Below the pieces are notes generated by a model, which worked only from the letters and a program-made list of their open reading frames with translations, was not told the origin of the DNA and searched no databases. From Candidatus Heimdallarchaeota archaeon AB_125 (GTDB taxonomy: Archaea; Asgardarchaeota; Heimdallarchaeia; Heimdallarchaeales; Heimdallarchaeaceae), in contig MEHH01000121.1 of the NCBI GenBank assembly GCA_001940755.1, positions 1-7,799 of the forward strand: a DNA stretch of 7,799 bases, in the 5' to 3' direction. Shown in pieces: positions 1-6,161 of the stretch. Every line of letters begins with the position of its first letter. Position 1 is the first letter of the stretch. Made by a program: the position numbers and the translations under genes.

Positions 1-71
1 ATAATGTTCAATTAAAGATAAACGACGAAAAGATAGATTTAGCTGAATACTTGAAAACAAAAGAAATTTAA
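1..71 (+). CDS. C-terminal end of an unrecognised protein (partial)
   Basis: The third reading frame is open from the window edge to a TAA at 69-71 and encodes 22 residues ending in DLAEYLKTKEI. The other two forward frames hit stops within the first 15 bases. The peptide is charged, with a lysine/glutamate-rich end typical of a soluble protein terminus. The 80-base gap to the next gene has its own TATA-like sequence, which fits a gene ending here. The fragment is too short to assign a family, and a chance open frame cannot be excluded. Confidence 0.45.
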   Translation, partial: NVQLKINDEKIDLAEYLKTKEI

Positions 72-76
72 ATTCA

Positions 77-88
77 TATATGCATATA
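77..88 (+). promoter_or_regulatory. Palindromic TATA-like element before the histidine kinase gene
   Basis: TATATGCATATA is a perfect 12-base palindrome lying 64 bases before the kinase ATG. As a TATA box it would put transcription start near 108 and give a leader of about 45 bases that includes the AGAAGG ribosome site. A second candidate, ATACTTTTAT at 104-113, would start transcription near 135. The symmetry could also make it a binding site for a dimeric regulator, but an AT-only core makes chance occurrence fairly likely. Confidence 0.35.
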
Positions 89-137
89 GATTGGATAGAA
101 TGATATACTTTTATCTAACCTCTGGTAGAATTAATTT

Positions 138-143
138 AGAAGG
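138..143 (+). promoter_or_regulatory. Ribosome binding site of the histidine kinase gene
   Basis: AGAAGG lies eight bases before the ATG at 152, a normal Shine-Dalgarno spacing, and supports that start codon. Confidence 0.55.
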
Positions 144-151
144 CTAATTTC

Positions 152-1273
152 ATGGGTGAAAAATCAGAATACGAGAAGTTCGAGGATATTTACAAGGTTT
201 TTTTTGAAATGTCTAATGACAGTATTACTGTATTCAAGTTAGATGAACATAATGACATCTCTAATTTTGTATATGCTAATCCTGCAACATCCAAATGGAC
301 TGGTTTCACCAAAGAGGAAATACTAAACAGTTCTGCAAGAGATATAATGGCACTACAACATACAGAACAAATTCATGAACTAGTTGGGAAGATTATTCAA
401 GATGGCTTTCTAACTTATGAAATTGAAATTGTTCTCAAAAATGGTGAATTGTTACCTGTAGAATTTAGCTCAAGTTTTGTAGTAATAGGTAAGGAAAGAT
501 ATGTTTTAACAAGTGGGAGAGAAATTGCAGAAAGGGTTGAAACACGCAGAGAAAAGGAAGAAAGTATGAAGGAAAAAACTCTTCTTTTAGATATTCTAAC
601 TCACGATCTTCGAAACTATATATCCATACTCTGGAGCTGTGTATCTCAATCTCTTGAAGATGAAGATGTAACAGTTGAGGAGTTGAAAATCTCCATTTCA
701 AAAGCAAAAGCTTCATTGACTAAAACAGATGCTCTTCTTGATGATATTTCTGTATTAATGAAAAAAGACATTGAATTTACTTACGATTTAAGATCTGTTA
801 ATGTTCTTAGTAGTATTCACAAGTGTATAACGAATCTTAAAGACATGTTTCCCCTTAAAGACATTCAAATCAACTTCGAACGAGTTGATCCTCAGCACAA
901 CATTTTTGCTGATATGTTATTTGAGCAACTTATCTTCAATACTCTTACTAATTCTGTGAAGAACACTCCAAGTCAAGTTGTTAGAATTGATATTAAAACA
1001 GAAGAAAAACCAGATAATAAAATAATCATCTCTGTTGCTGATTTTGGATCAGGTGTTCCCCCAGAAAAGCGTAAGAAAATCTTTGAAAGATATGGAGAGT
1101 TCCGTAAAAGAGGTTCAGGTTCAGGTTTAGGACTTTTTATCATTCAGACTCTTATTGAACGATATGATGGTCAAGTATGGATTGAAAATACAATAAAAGG
1201 AGATTATTCGAAGGGAACTACCTTCAAATTAGAGCTCCAAAAAGCAGAAACTGAAATGTTTGAGTTTGCTTAA
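152..1273 (+). CDS. Cytosolic PAS-domain sensor histidine kinase (orphan)
   Basis: A 373-residue sensor kinase of two-component type, expected to autophosphorylate on histidine and pass the phosphate to a receiver domain. Residues about 12-125 look like a PAS sensor domain, including the YANPATSKWTGFTKEEIL stretch and the EIVLKNGELLPVEFSSS strands. The H-box is LTHDLRNYISIL with the phosphoacceptor at H151. The ATP-binding domain shows an N-box with N263, N267 and K270, a G1 box DFGSGVP (D297, G299, G301), an F-box from IFERYG at 310, and a G2 box GSGSGLGLF at 321-329. It has no membrane segment or signal peptide, so it is a soluble sensor of an internal or membrane-permeable signal. The ATG is supported by AGAAGG eight bases upstream. 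No response regulator lies nearby and its ligand is unknown. It ends 10 bases from the convergent transporter gene. Confidence 0.93.
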   Translation: MGEKSEYEKFEDIYKVFFEMSNDSITVFKLDEHNDISNFVYANPATSKWTGFTKEEILNSSARDIMALQHTEQIHELVGKIIQDGFLTYEIEIVLKNGELLPVEFSSSFVVIGKERYVLTSGREIAERVETRREKEESMKEKTLLLDILTHDLRNYISILWSCVSQSLEDEDVTVEELKISISKAKASLTKTDALLDDISVLMKKDIEFTYDLRSVNVLSSIHKCITNLKDMFPLKDIQINFERVDPQHNIFADMLFEQLIFNTLTNSVKNTPSQVVRIDIKTEEKPDNKIIISVADFGSGVPPEKRKKIFERYGEFRKRGSGSGLGLFIIQTLIERYDGQVWIENTIKGDYSKGTTFKLELQKAETEMFEFA

Positions 1274-1283
1274 TATAGCGAGC

Positions 1284-2837
1284 TTATTTCGTTGATTCCG
1301 TTTCATCTTTGTAGAGTTTTTGATAAGTTGCTGAAATCTTTCCTTCACTCTGTAGCTTAGCTATGTATTCTTTTTCTTTTTGTAAGTGGATTGTATTCAA
1401 TTTCTTTTTCTTTTCATGCCAATCTGGGCCATCTAACTTATACCATTTCAAAGCAATTGCACTTAGAATTAGACAGATAGCTGGTATCAATGTAAATCCC
1501 AAAACGATTCCAAATTGAGCTTGAGGTGTTTGAGTAGAGATTTCATTGTCAAATCCAAATCCACTGATGATAGCTAGAAAGATTGCATTGGCAATTGAAA
1601 TTGAAGGCTTAGTGATTAAAGCGTTCATGCCAGCATAGGTTGTTTCTCTTCGTTTTCCTGTGAGAAGTTCATCATTATCAATGATATCACTCATAAGAGG
1701 ACCGTTGATTAAAGCAACTGGTGCAAACCCTATCCCAAGAATGGCCAAAACTATTAATGATGGAATTTCAAATCTTCCAACTGCTAGTAAAAGCAGAAAT
1801 ATCACACTAGAAGCTATTAGACCAACTATATACACCTTCTTCAATCCATATCTCTTTACGTAATGATTCGCTAGAACTGAAAAACCAAAAATCATTGCAA
1901 ATACTAATATTAAGGGAACAGACGCCATGAATCCAGAATATCCCAGAACATATGGAACGAAATAATATATTGCACCCGTTAGAGTAGTATAGGCTAATAT
2001 GTAGAAGAAATTACTAACTTCGAAAATAAGAAATTCTCGATTCTTAACTGTTTCAACTATAGATTTGAAGAAACCTAAAGGTTCTTCAGATCTTGTGTAT
2101 TCATTTTCAACTAAAAAGTAACTAGCTGCAAACATTATTGAACCAGCAACTATCCCCACTATAATCATCGCAGGTCTAAAGAAAGGATGAATTATTCCCG
2201 GTTCATTGTCCAGTAAGATAAGTGGTATAACCATTGCTACAATCATACCAATAGCTCCAAGATAGATTGAATAAACTGACAAATTCGATCTACCTTGTTG
2301 AGTTAAGGTCATTTCTGCAGGAAGTGTATATGTGATTAAACCAACCATCGTATAAAGAGAATCAACCAAAAACAAAACAAAGAGCATGTTCAAAAATAAC
2401 GCTATTTGGGGGGAATTAGGAATAGGAGCCCAATTAGAAATGTTCCAGAATAAAGCATTTTGATTTATGCCTGTAAAAGGAAACCAGCAAATAATAAAAG
2501 TTAAAACATATATTGGTGCGCCATATCGTAAATAGGGGATTCTTCTTCCTATCTTAGTATTTGTACGTTCCTGAAGTATACCAAATAGTGGATCATTTAT
2601 AGCATTCCAAACAGCAAATACTAACCAGACTATAGCTACAAGTTCTTCACTAAGACCTAACTTCACATTATAGAAGAGAGTTATAGCTCCACCTATAGCT
2701 AACCCACTCAACATTCCATTTGCAGAATTTGTAAAACCATATGCTAATTTTGATTTGAGAGGCAATCTCTCATCAAGAAACTTTGTATCAGACTTTTCGT
2801 TAGAATCCAAATTTAATCTAAACTCCTTTGATACCAA
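1284..2837 (-). CDS. GPH-family (MelB-like) cation-coupled transporter
   Basis: A 517-residue, twelve-helix transporter of the glycoside-pentoside-hexuronide family (MFS_2 type), which moves sugars or, in animal relatives such as MFSD2A, lysolipids together with a cation. Family signatures are AINDPLFG (79-86) followed by RTNTKIGRR (91-99), YTLPAEMT (170-177), DIIDNDELLTGKRR (384-397) and the conserved helix-XI lysine K410. The C-terminus (about 466-517) is a long charged cytosolic tail rich in lysine and glutamate. Recalled alignment to E. coli MelB matches YGF, NDP and the lysine but not the sugar-binding aspartate, so the substrate is open. The start is uncertain. No in-frame ATG exists before residue 42, which is too late for helix I, and a stop lies two codons upstream of the TTG at 2837. 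A second TTG at 2810 follows AAAGGAG by 12 bases. Upstream lies the phosphodiesterase gene, 74 bases away on the same strand. Confidence 0.92.
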   Translation of the reverse strand: MVSKEFRLNLDSNEKSDTKFLDERLPLKSKLAYGFTNSANGMLSGLAIGGAITLFYNVKLGLSEELVAIVWLVFAVWNAINDPLFGILQERTNTKIGRRIPYLRYGAPIYVLTFIICWFPFTGINQNALFWNISNWAPIPNSPQIALFLNMLFVLFLVDSLYTMVGLITYTLPAEMTLTQQGRSNLSVYSIYLGAIGMIVAMVIPLILLDNEPGIIHPFFRPAMIIVGIVAGSIMFAASYFLVENEYTRSEEPLGFFKSIVETVKNREFLIFEVSNFFYILAYTTLTGAIYYFVPYVLGYSGFMASVPLILVFAMIFGFSVLANHYVKRYGLKKVYIVGLIASSVIFLLLLAVGRFEIPSLIVLAILGIGFAPVALINGPLMSDIIDNDELLTGKRRETTYAGMNALITKPSISIANAIFLAIISGFGFDNEISTQTPQAQFGIVLGFTLIPAICLILSAIALKWYKLDGPDWHEKKKKLNTIHLQKEKEYIAKLQSEGKISATYQKLYKDETESTK

Positions 2838-2866
2838 TAATTATTGATATCTCTAAAAATCGATAG

Positions 2867-2877
2867 CTTATTTTAAG
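2867..2877 (-). promoter_or_regulatory. Candidate TATA box of the GPH transporter gene
   Basis: On the minus strand this reads CTTAAAATAAG. A start about 26 bases downstream would fall near 2846, giving a very short leader to the TTG at 2837 or about 36 bases to the TTG at 2810. A second candidate, TTATAAAATT near 2889-2898, would start transcription near 2867. Either would let the transporter be transcribed independently of the phosphodiesterase gene. The whole stretch is AT-rich, so support is modest. Confidence 0.35.
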
Positions 2878-2911
2878 TCTTTTTCAGAATTTTATAACAG
2901 AACTACCATTT

Positions 2912-4432
2912 CTATTGTTTCTTCTTCTTTTTCATGCTATAGCTTTTGACATAAAGAACAGTGGCTATTGCTAGTAGATAGCTTACTATCCAAACTGAAA
3001 CGTACGTCTTTCTAGAAATCAATAGTTTTGGATTATCAATTTCTAGATACACAATAGGTTCATCTGTTGTAACAGAAGAAACTCCTAATGCCCATAATTG
3101 CTGGAATCTGGAAGCCATATTTACAGTCCAAACGTTTATTGTAACATTATTTGCATTATAGTCTCTGAGAAGTCTGTTTGGTCTCTCATGTGGTGAGTTT
3201 AACATATCATAACCTGTTGCTTGAAAATCTTCAACTGAAATCCTATCTGGAAAACCTAGAGAAAGAGCAGTGGTTATAGCTGGAGCTAAACTTTCAGTGA
3301 GATCTAACCATTCTGGGTTATAAGAAGTCACCCAAGTACTATTTGCATAATCTGCTGCAATTAGAACATTGAGACTGATATTGAAAAATTGATCATAGAA
3401 TGGGTGAGTTTCAGGAGGGCTCTTAAAGTCCACATCAACCAACAAACCTGCTACCTTGGAATAGATCATTGCTTCTTCTAAAGTTGGAATGTAAGCAATA
3501 CTAAAAACAGTCATAAGATTAGTCGGAGCTTTTCCTTTTGCAATCATTTTGTATGGATCTCTATCAATAAACCATTGCCCTGCGTTCAATTGCTTCAATT
3601 CTGAGATAGTAAACGAACTAGCTGGTTCTTCCGCTCTTGCTGGAAATTCATCTGACACATTTGTAGTTCTTAATAGTGTACCATCATGCATAAGGAAAGG
3701 TATTCCGTCACTACTAATTTGAACATCAATCTCCCAGCCGTCGGCATCAATTTGATTAACATACATAGCTGCTGCAATAGTATTCTCTGGTGCATACCTT
3801 GCTCCTCCTCTATGCGCAATTATCAAAGGTTTAGGTGGTAACTCCCCTCTCAGAACATATACTGGCTGAAACACTAAAGGCATAATTAGTAACCAAGAGA
3901 AAAATAGAAATGTTACAGCTAATGGAAGGTATCTTTTTACTTGTGAATAAAAGGTTTTAATTTTTGGCTTCTTTAGTAAAGCAAGAAGTTCATCAGTGAA
4001 AGCATATAGAAGTAACAATGATGCAATTATTAATACGAATGAGATGAATGGTAGATAATATTCGAGGACATAGAGAAGAATTACTGCATTTTCTCCGAAT
4101 ACTATGATTAATACTATGAAGAAACCTACTATTAAAAGTAGTAAAAAGGCACTCAGTATTCTATTAAAGATAGAAGGTTTGATCTCATGCACTCTTTTGA
4201 TTTTAATAGCATGTTTAACTATGAAGAAACCTGAATAGATTAATGGAATAAGAAAGATTAGCATTATGATAAGGATATAATTGGTATAAACCCCTATCAT
4301 ATCTCCAATAAAATCATTGAATTCAACATACATTGGTCTCAAAAACATAAAAAGTGCTTCTAAGAATAAGTCACTAATAAAGAGAAGAGAAAAAAGCAAT
4401 ATCCATTTTTTTCCATGTAAATGTTCATCCAT
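2912..4432 (-). CDS. Membrane-anchored glycerophosphodiester phosphodiesterase
   Basis: This 506-residue protein should hydrolyse glycerophosphodiesters to glycerol phosphate and an alcohol. Five N-terminal membrane segments (about 9-32, 50-74, 90-113, 118-145, 167-189) precede a full GDPD barrel, then a sixth segment (479-496) and a KKKKKQ tail. Barrel motifs are HRGG (H207), PENT (215-218), the metal pair E234 and D236, the second catalytic HD (H249), PTLEEA (316-321), VNMAS after W435, and TDEP (D457). The usual metal-ligand glutamate before the lysine is aspartate here (D335 in DVDFK). Lysine-rich loops after segments 2 and 4 and the basic tail place the barrel outside the cell by the positive-inside rule. 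I chose the ATG at 4432. A TTG at 4441 would add three residues and sits three bases after GAAGGTG, so it is a real alternative. The gene shares a divergent promoter region with the MFS gene. Confidence 0.93.
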   Translation of the reverse strand: MDEHLHGKKWILLFSLLFISDLFLEALFMFLRPMYVEFNDFIGDMIGVYTNYILIIMLIFLIPLIYSGFFIVKHAIKIKRVHEIKPSIFNRILSAFLLLLIVGFFIVLIIVFGENAVILLYVLEYYLPFISFVLIIASLLLLYAFTDELLALLKKPKIKTFYSQVKRYLPLAVTFLFFSWLLIMPLVFQPVYVLRGELPPKPLIIAHRGGARYAPENTIAAAMYVNQIDADGWEIDVQISSDGIPFLMHDGTLLRTTNVSDEFPARAEEPASSFTISELKQLNAGQWFIDRDPYKMIAKGKAPTNLMTVFSIAYIPTLEEAMIYSKVAGLLVDVDFKSPPETHPFYDQFFNISLNVLIAADYANSTWVTSYNPEWLDLTESLAPAITTALSLGFPDRISVEDFQATGYDMLNSPHERPNRLLRDYNANNVTINVWTVNMASRFQQLWALGVSSVTTDEPIVYLEIDNPKLLISRKTYVSVWIVSYLLAIATVLYVKSYSMKKKKKQ

Positions 4433-4458
4433 AGTTAACAACTACACCTTCTCTTGGA

Positions 4459-4470
4459 CATATATAAAAG
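4459..4470 (-). promoter_or_regulatory. Candidate TATA box of the phosphodiesterase gene
   Basis: On the minus strand this reads CTTTTATATATG. It would start transcription near 4439, giving an almost leaderless mRNA at the ATG (4432). A further candidate, TTTTTAAATAAG at about 4487-4498, would start near 4465 and include the GAGAAGGTG ribosome-site-like sequence, which would favour initiation at the TTG (4441). The two options cannot be separated by eye. Confidence 0.45.
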
Positions 4471-4502
4471 TGACGAATTTCAAAACTTATTTAAAAATCA
4501 GA

Positions 4503-4527
4503 TGTACATAACTTGAAGTTGTGTGCA
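4503..4527. promoter_or_regulatory. Near-perfect 25-base palindrome, candidate operator
   Basis: The arms TGTACATAACTT (4503-4514) and AAGTTGTGTGCA (4516-4527) flank a central G. Ten of twelve positions are symmetric and the two exceptions are T/G. The element lies between the divergent TATA boxes of the phosphodiesterase and the MFS transporter, where a dimeric regulator could control both. No regulator gene is adjacent. The symmetry is longer than expected by chance in a gap this size, but binding is inferred. Confidence 0.5.
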
Positions 4528-4560
4528 CTCTTCTTCTATTTTTTATCGTTCAAATAAATG

Positions 4561-4568
4561 TTTAAAAG
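4561..4568 (+). promoter_or_regulatory. Candidate TATA box of the MFS transporter gene
   Basis: TTTAAAAG lies about 40 bases before the ATG at 4605. Transcription would start near 4590 and give a leader of about 15 bases, a common arrangement in archaea. Confidence 0.5.
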
Positions 4569-4604
4569 TAACTCAGTTCTCCAGAATTTATAATTGTTTA
4601 AGGG

Positions 4605-5906
4605 ATGATTGAATTGGAAAAAACTTCTTTTAGAGAATCAATTAGAAGCATGAATTATAATGTAAAATTGGTTTTTCTTTTCTCATTTTTCCAATCATTT
4701 GGTAGAGGAATTTGGATGGGGAATGTTTTAACTGCCTACATCTACTTCTTTGCAAATAAGTCAAACATTGTTGTTGGATGGACTTCTTTAGCTATGGGGT
4801 TAACTATGACTGTTTTTGTTTTCCCTTCAGGTATTTTTGCTGACAAATTTAGGAGAGACATTTTACTCAAAATCGCTTCAATAGTTGGAATAGCTGGTCT
4901 TGCCGTCATCTATTTTGGCAACTCAATTACATACATCTTTGTAGCTCTAGCTTTATGGGGGTTATTTCAAGCCATAACTCGTCCATCTTTAGAGTCAATT
5001 TTTGCTGATTCTGTTGAATCTGGTAAAAGAACTAAAATATATTCTTTGGTTCATTTGGTTCGTCAATTCGCCATGGCTGCTGGTCCCTTTGCCAATGTTT
5101 TGTTCTTCTATCTTTTTGGTAACGAATGGACTCTTGCTAATATGAGAAATGTGATGTTAATTGGAATACTAATTACATTTGCTTCTATATTTTTAATGTG
5201 GCTATTCAATGATAAGAAAAGCCTAGGAAGTACTAGTGAATCAATAGAACAAGTGAAGGTAAATCATGATGATTCCAAAGAGAATGATATAGCTCTCAGA
5301 ATGACCCAAAGGAGAGCAACAAAGCTCATTCCCATTTTACTAGTTTGTTCAAATATCATTATTGGTGTAGGTGCGGGGATGACAATAAAATATTTTCCAC
5401 AATTCTTCATAGAACAATATACTCTGGATCCAGTATGGGTTCAAATTATCATGGGTATAACTGCTATATTCACAGGTCTGTTTGCTCTTCTCGCACAAAA
5501 ATTCTCAATAAAACGAGGTAGACCTCTGATTATTTTTATAGTGCAATTAATTGCAACATTGTGTTTATTCGGAATAGCTTTTTATCCAAACATTTGGCTT
5601 TTAGTACCCCTCTTTGTAGCAAGAGGAGCTTTAATGAATGCAGGACAACCTCTAAGTAGATCAATACTAATGGACGTTGTACCAAAGAATAAAAGAGGAA
5701 GATGGAATTCTTTGGAAACCTTTGCATGGGGTTTCTTTTGGAACTTTTCAGCGCTAATTGGCGGCTATATAGTTGGTGATATCAATCCAAGATTTTGGTT
5801 AGTTTTTATTGTTACAGCCTGTGTCTATCTAGTTGGAATTATCCCTCTCTTGTTCTTAATTCCATTAGTTGGAAAAGAGAAGTTTAGTAAAAAAGCTGAA
5901 TCATAA
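4605..5906 (+). CDS. Major facilitator superfamily transporter (MFS_1 type)
   Basis: A 433-residue transporter with about twelve membrane segments in two halves, joined by a hydrophilic, charged central loop at about 203-240. The loop between helices 2 and 3 carries motif A-like GIFADKFRRD (76-85). The first half has a DSVESGKRTKIYSLVH stretch followed by RQFAMAAGP (153-161). The second half has the equivalent DVVPKNKRGRWNSLE (357-371), both typical of drug and metabolite exporters of this superfamily. No substrate-specific motif is recognised, so efflux is only a guess. The ATG directly abuts AAGGG, which is too close to act as a ribosome site. A short-leader mRNA from the 4561 TATA box would explain that, or a TTG at 4614 nine bases after AAGGG could be used. 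Transcription probably stops at the T7 tract just after the gene. Confidence 0.9.
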   Translation: MIELEKTSFRESIRSMNYNVKLVFLFSFFQSFGRGIWMGNVLTAYIYFFANKSNIVVGWTSLAMGLTMTVFVFPSGIFADKFRRDILLKIASIVGIAGLAVIYFGNSITYIFVALALWGLFQAITRPSLESIFADSVESGKRTKIYSLVHLVRQFAMAAGPFANVLFFYLFGNEWTLANMRNVMLIGILITFASIFLMWLFNDKKSLGSTSESIEQVKVNHDDSKENDIALRMTQRRATKLIPILLVCSNIIIGVGAGMTIKYFPQFFIEQYTLDPVWVQIIMGITAIFTGLFALLAQKFSIKRGRPLIIFIVQLIATLCLFGIAFYPNIWLLVPLFVARGALMNAGQPLSRSILMDVVPKNKRGRWNSLETFAWGFFWNFSALIGGYIVGDINPRFWLVFIVTACVYLVGIIPLLFLIPLVGKEKFSKKAES

Positions 5907-5911
5907 TCAGA

Positions 5912-5918
5912 TTTTTTT
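5912..5918 (+). terminator. Oligo-T terminator after the MFS transporter gene
   Basis: Seven consecutive Ts begin six bases after the TAA stop. Archaeal RNA polymerase terminates at such tracts without needing a hairpin. Confidence 0.5.
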
Positions 5919-5946
5919 ACTTTCAGTAGGGTCTCCAGTCTACCAG

Positions 5947-5956
5947 TTTATATATT
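5947..5956 (+). promoter_or_regulatory. Candidate TATA box of the small gene at 5988
   Basis: TTTATATATT is a close match to an archaeal TATA box. A start about 26 bases downstream falls near 5977, just before the AAGGAGG ribosome site, so the transcript would begin with the hairpin that contains the start codon. Confidence 0.45.
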
Positions 5957-5977
5957 CATTTCCATAATAGTTTCTCG

Positions 5978-6000
5978 AAGGAGGTTGATGCAACCTCTTT
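5978..6000 (+). promoter_or_regulatory. Hairpin holding a ribosome site and start codon
   Basis: GAGGTTG (5981-5987) and CAACCTC (5991-5997) form a perfect seven-pair stem closed by the three-base loop ATG. The stem can be extended outward by AAG against TTT, with one G-U pair. AAGGAGG (5978-5984), a strong Shine-Dalgarno sequence, lies in the left arm and the loop is the ATG of the small frame at 5988. Folding would hide the ribosome site, so this could be a translational switch or thermometer-like leader. It could also act as a terminator stem, as it is followed by TTTT. Confidence 0.5.
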
Positions 6001-6071
6001 TCCATTTGGGGGGGAAACCCCCCAAACCCAAACCCTTTTTCTCAAAGAATTACTCTATATACCAGCTCTAA
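5988..6071 (+). CDS. Candidate 27-residue small protein
   Basis: The frame runs from ATG at 5988 to TAA at 6069-6071. The peptide starts MQPLFHLGG, continues KPPKPKPFF, and ends SKNYSIYQL. It is basic and proline-rich in the middle, with no clear membrane segment. Support for reality is contextual: AAGGAGG lies three bases before the ATG and a good TATA box lies about 26 bases before the expected start. The frame also ends before the next gene's TATA box at 6073. Against it, the proline-lysine core is simply the translation of the G/C-rich hairpin, and the peptide matches nothing I recognise. It could be a leader peptide, a small protein, or a non-coding structured RNA. Confidence 0.35.
   Translation: MQPLFHLGGKPPKPKPFFSKNYSIYQL
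6005..6026 (+). other. G/C-rich perfect hairpin with a GAAA loop
   Basis: TTTGGGGGG (6005-6013) pairs perfectly with CCCCCCAAA (6018-6026) around GAAA (6014-6017), a GNRA-type tetraloop. It is followed by two more CCC blocks spaced by AAA and then TTTTT at 6036-6040. The stem is extremely stable for such an AT-rich region. It may protect an RNA 3' end or help terminate transcription, though the T-run is nine bases beyond the stem rather than adjacent. The minus strand carries GGG tracts separated by TTT, a possible G-quadruplex. Confidence 0.6.
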
Positions 6072-6072
6072 G

Positions 6073-6080
6073 TATTTAAA
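6073..6080 (+). promoter_or_regulatory. Candidate TATA box of the p24-like gene
   Basis: TATTTAAA would start transcription near 6103, leaving a leader of about 60 bases before the ATG at 6162. This placement argues against the in-frame TTG at 6096, which would lie before the transcription start. A weaker candidate, ACATTATAGA around 6117-6126, would give a leader of about 15 bases. Confidence 0.45.
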
Positions 6081-6161
6081 CCTCCAAGGCAAAAATTGAT
6101 AAGTATCTTTTTCAAATACATTATAGAGCTTCAATTGATTTATGAAGATGGGAAAAGGAAA

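Noticed and set aside
465..716. Antisense frame of 83 codons inside the kinase gene
   Set aside because: It lies wholly within a well-supported kinase, and its leucine/phenylalanine-rich product is what antisense of lysine/glutamate codons gives.
1660..1863. Plus-strand frame of 67 codons inside the GPH transporter gene
   Set aside because: It is antisense to conserved transporter motifs, with no promoter or ribosome site of its own.
2404..2415. G-rich TTTGGGGGG run resembling the arm of the 6005 hairpin
   Set aside because: It is inside the transporter coding region with no complementary arm nearby, so it is a chance match rather than a repeat copy.
4317..4511. Plus-strand frame of 64 codons across the start of the phosphodiesterase gene
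   Set aside because: It overlaps the membrane segment coding region and runs into the divergent promoter; its composition looks random.
5536..5727. Antisense frame of 63 codons inside the MFS transporter gene
   Set aside because: It is contained in conserved transporter sequence with no independent signals.
5977..6040. Miniature transposable element or CRISPR-like repeat
   Set aside because: The two hairpins differ in sequence, and there are no target duplications, terminal repeats or regularly spaced copies in the window.
6096..6161. Longer N-terminus for the p24-like protein from a TTG
   Set aside because: It would precede the expected transcription start and place 22 residues before a clean signal peptide.
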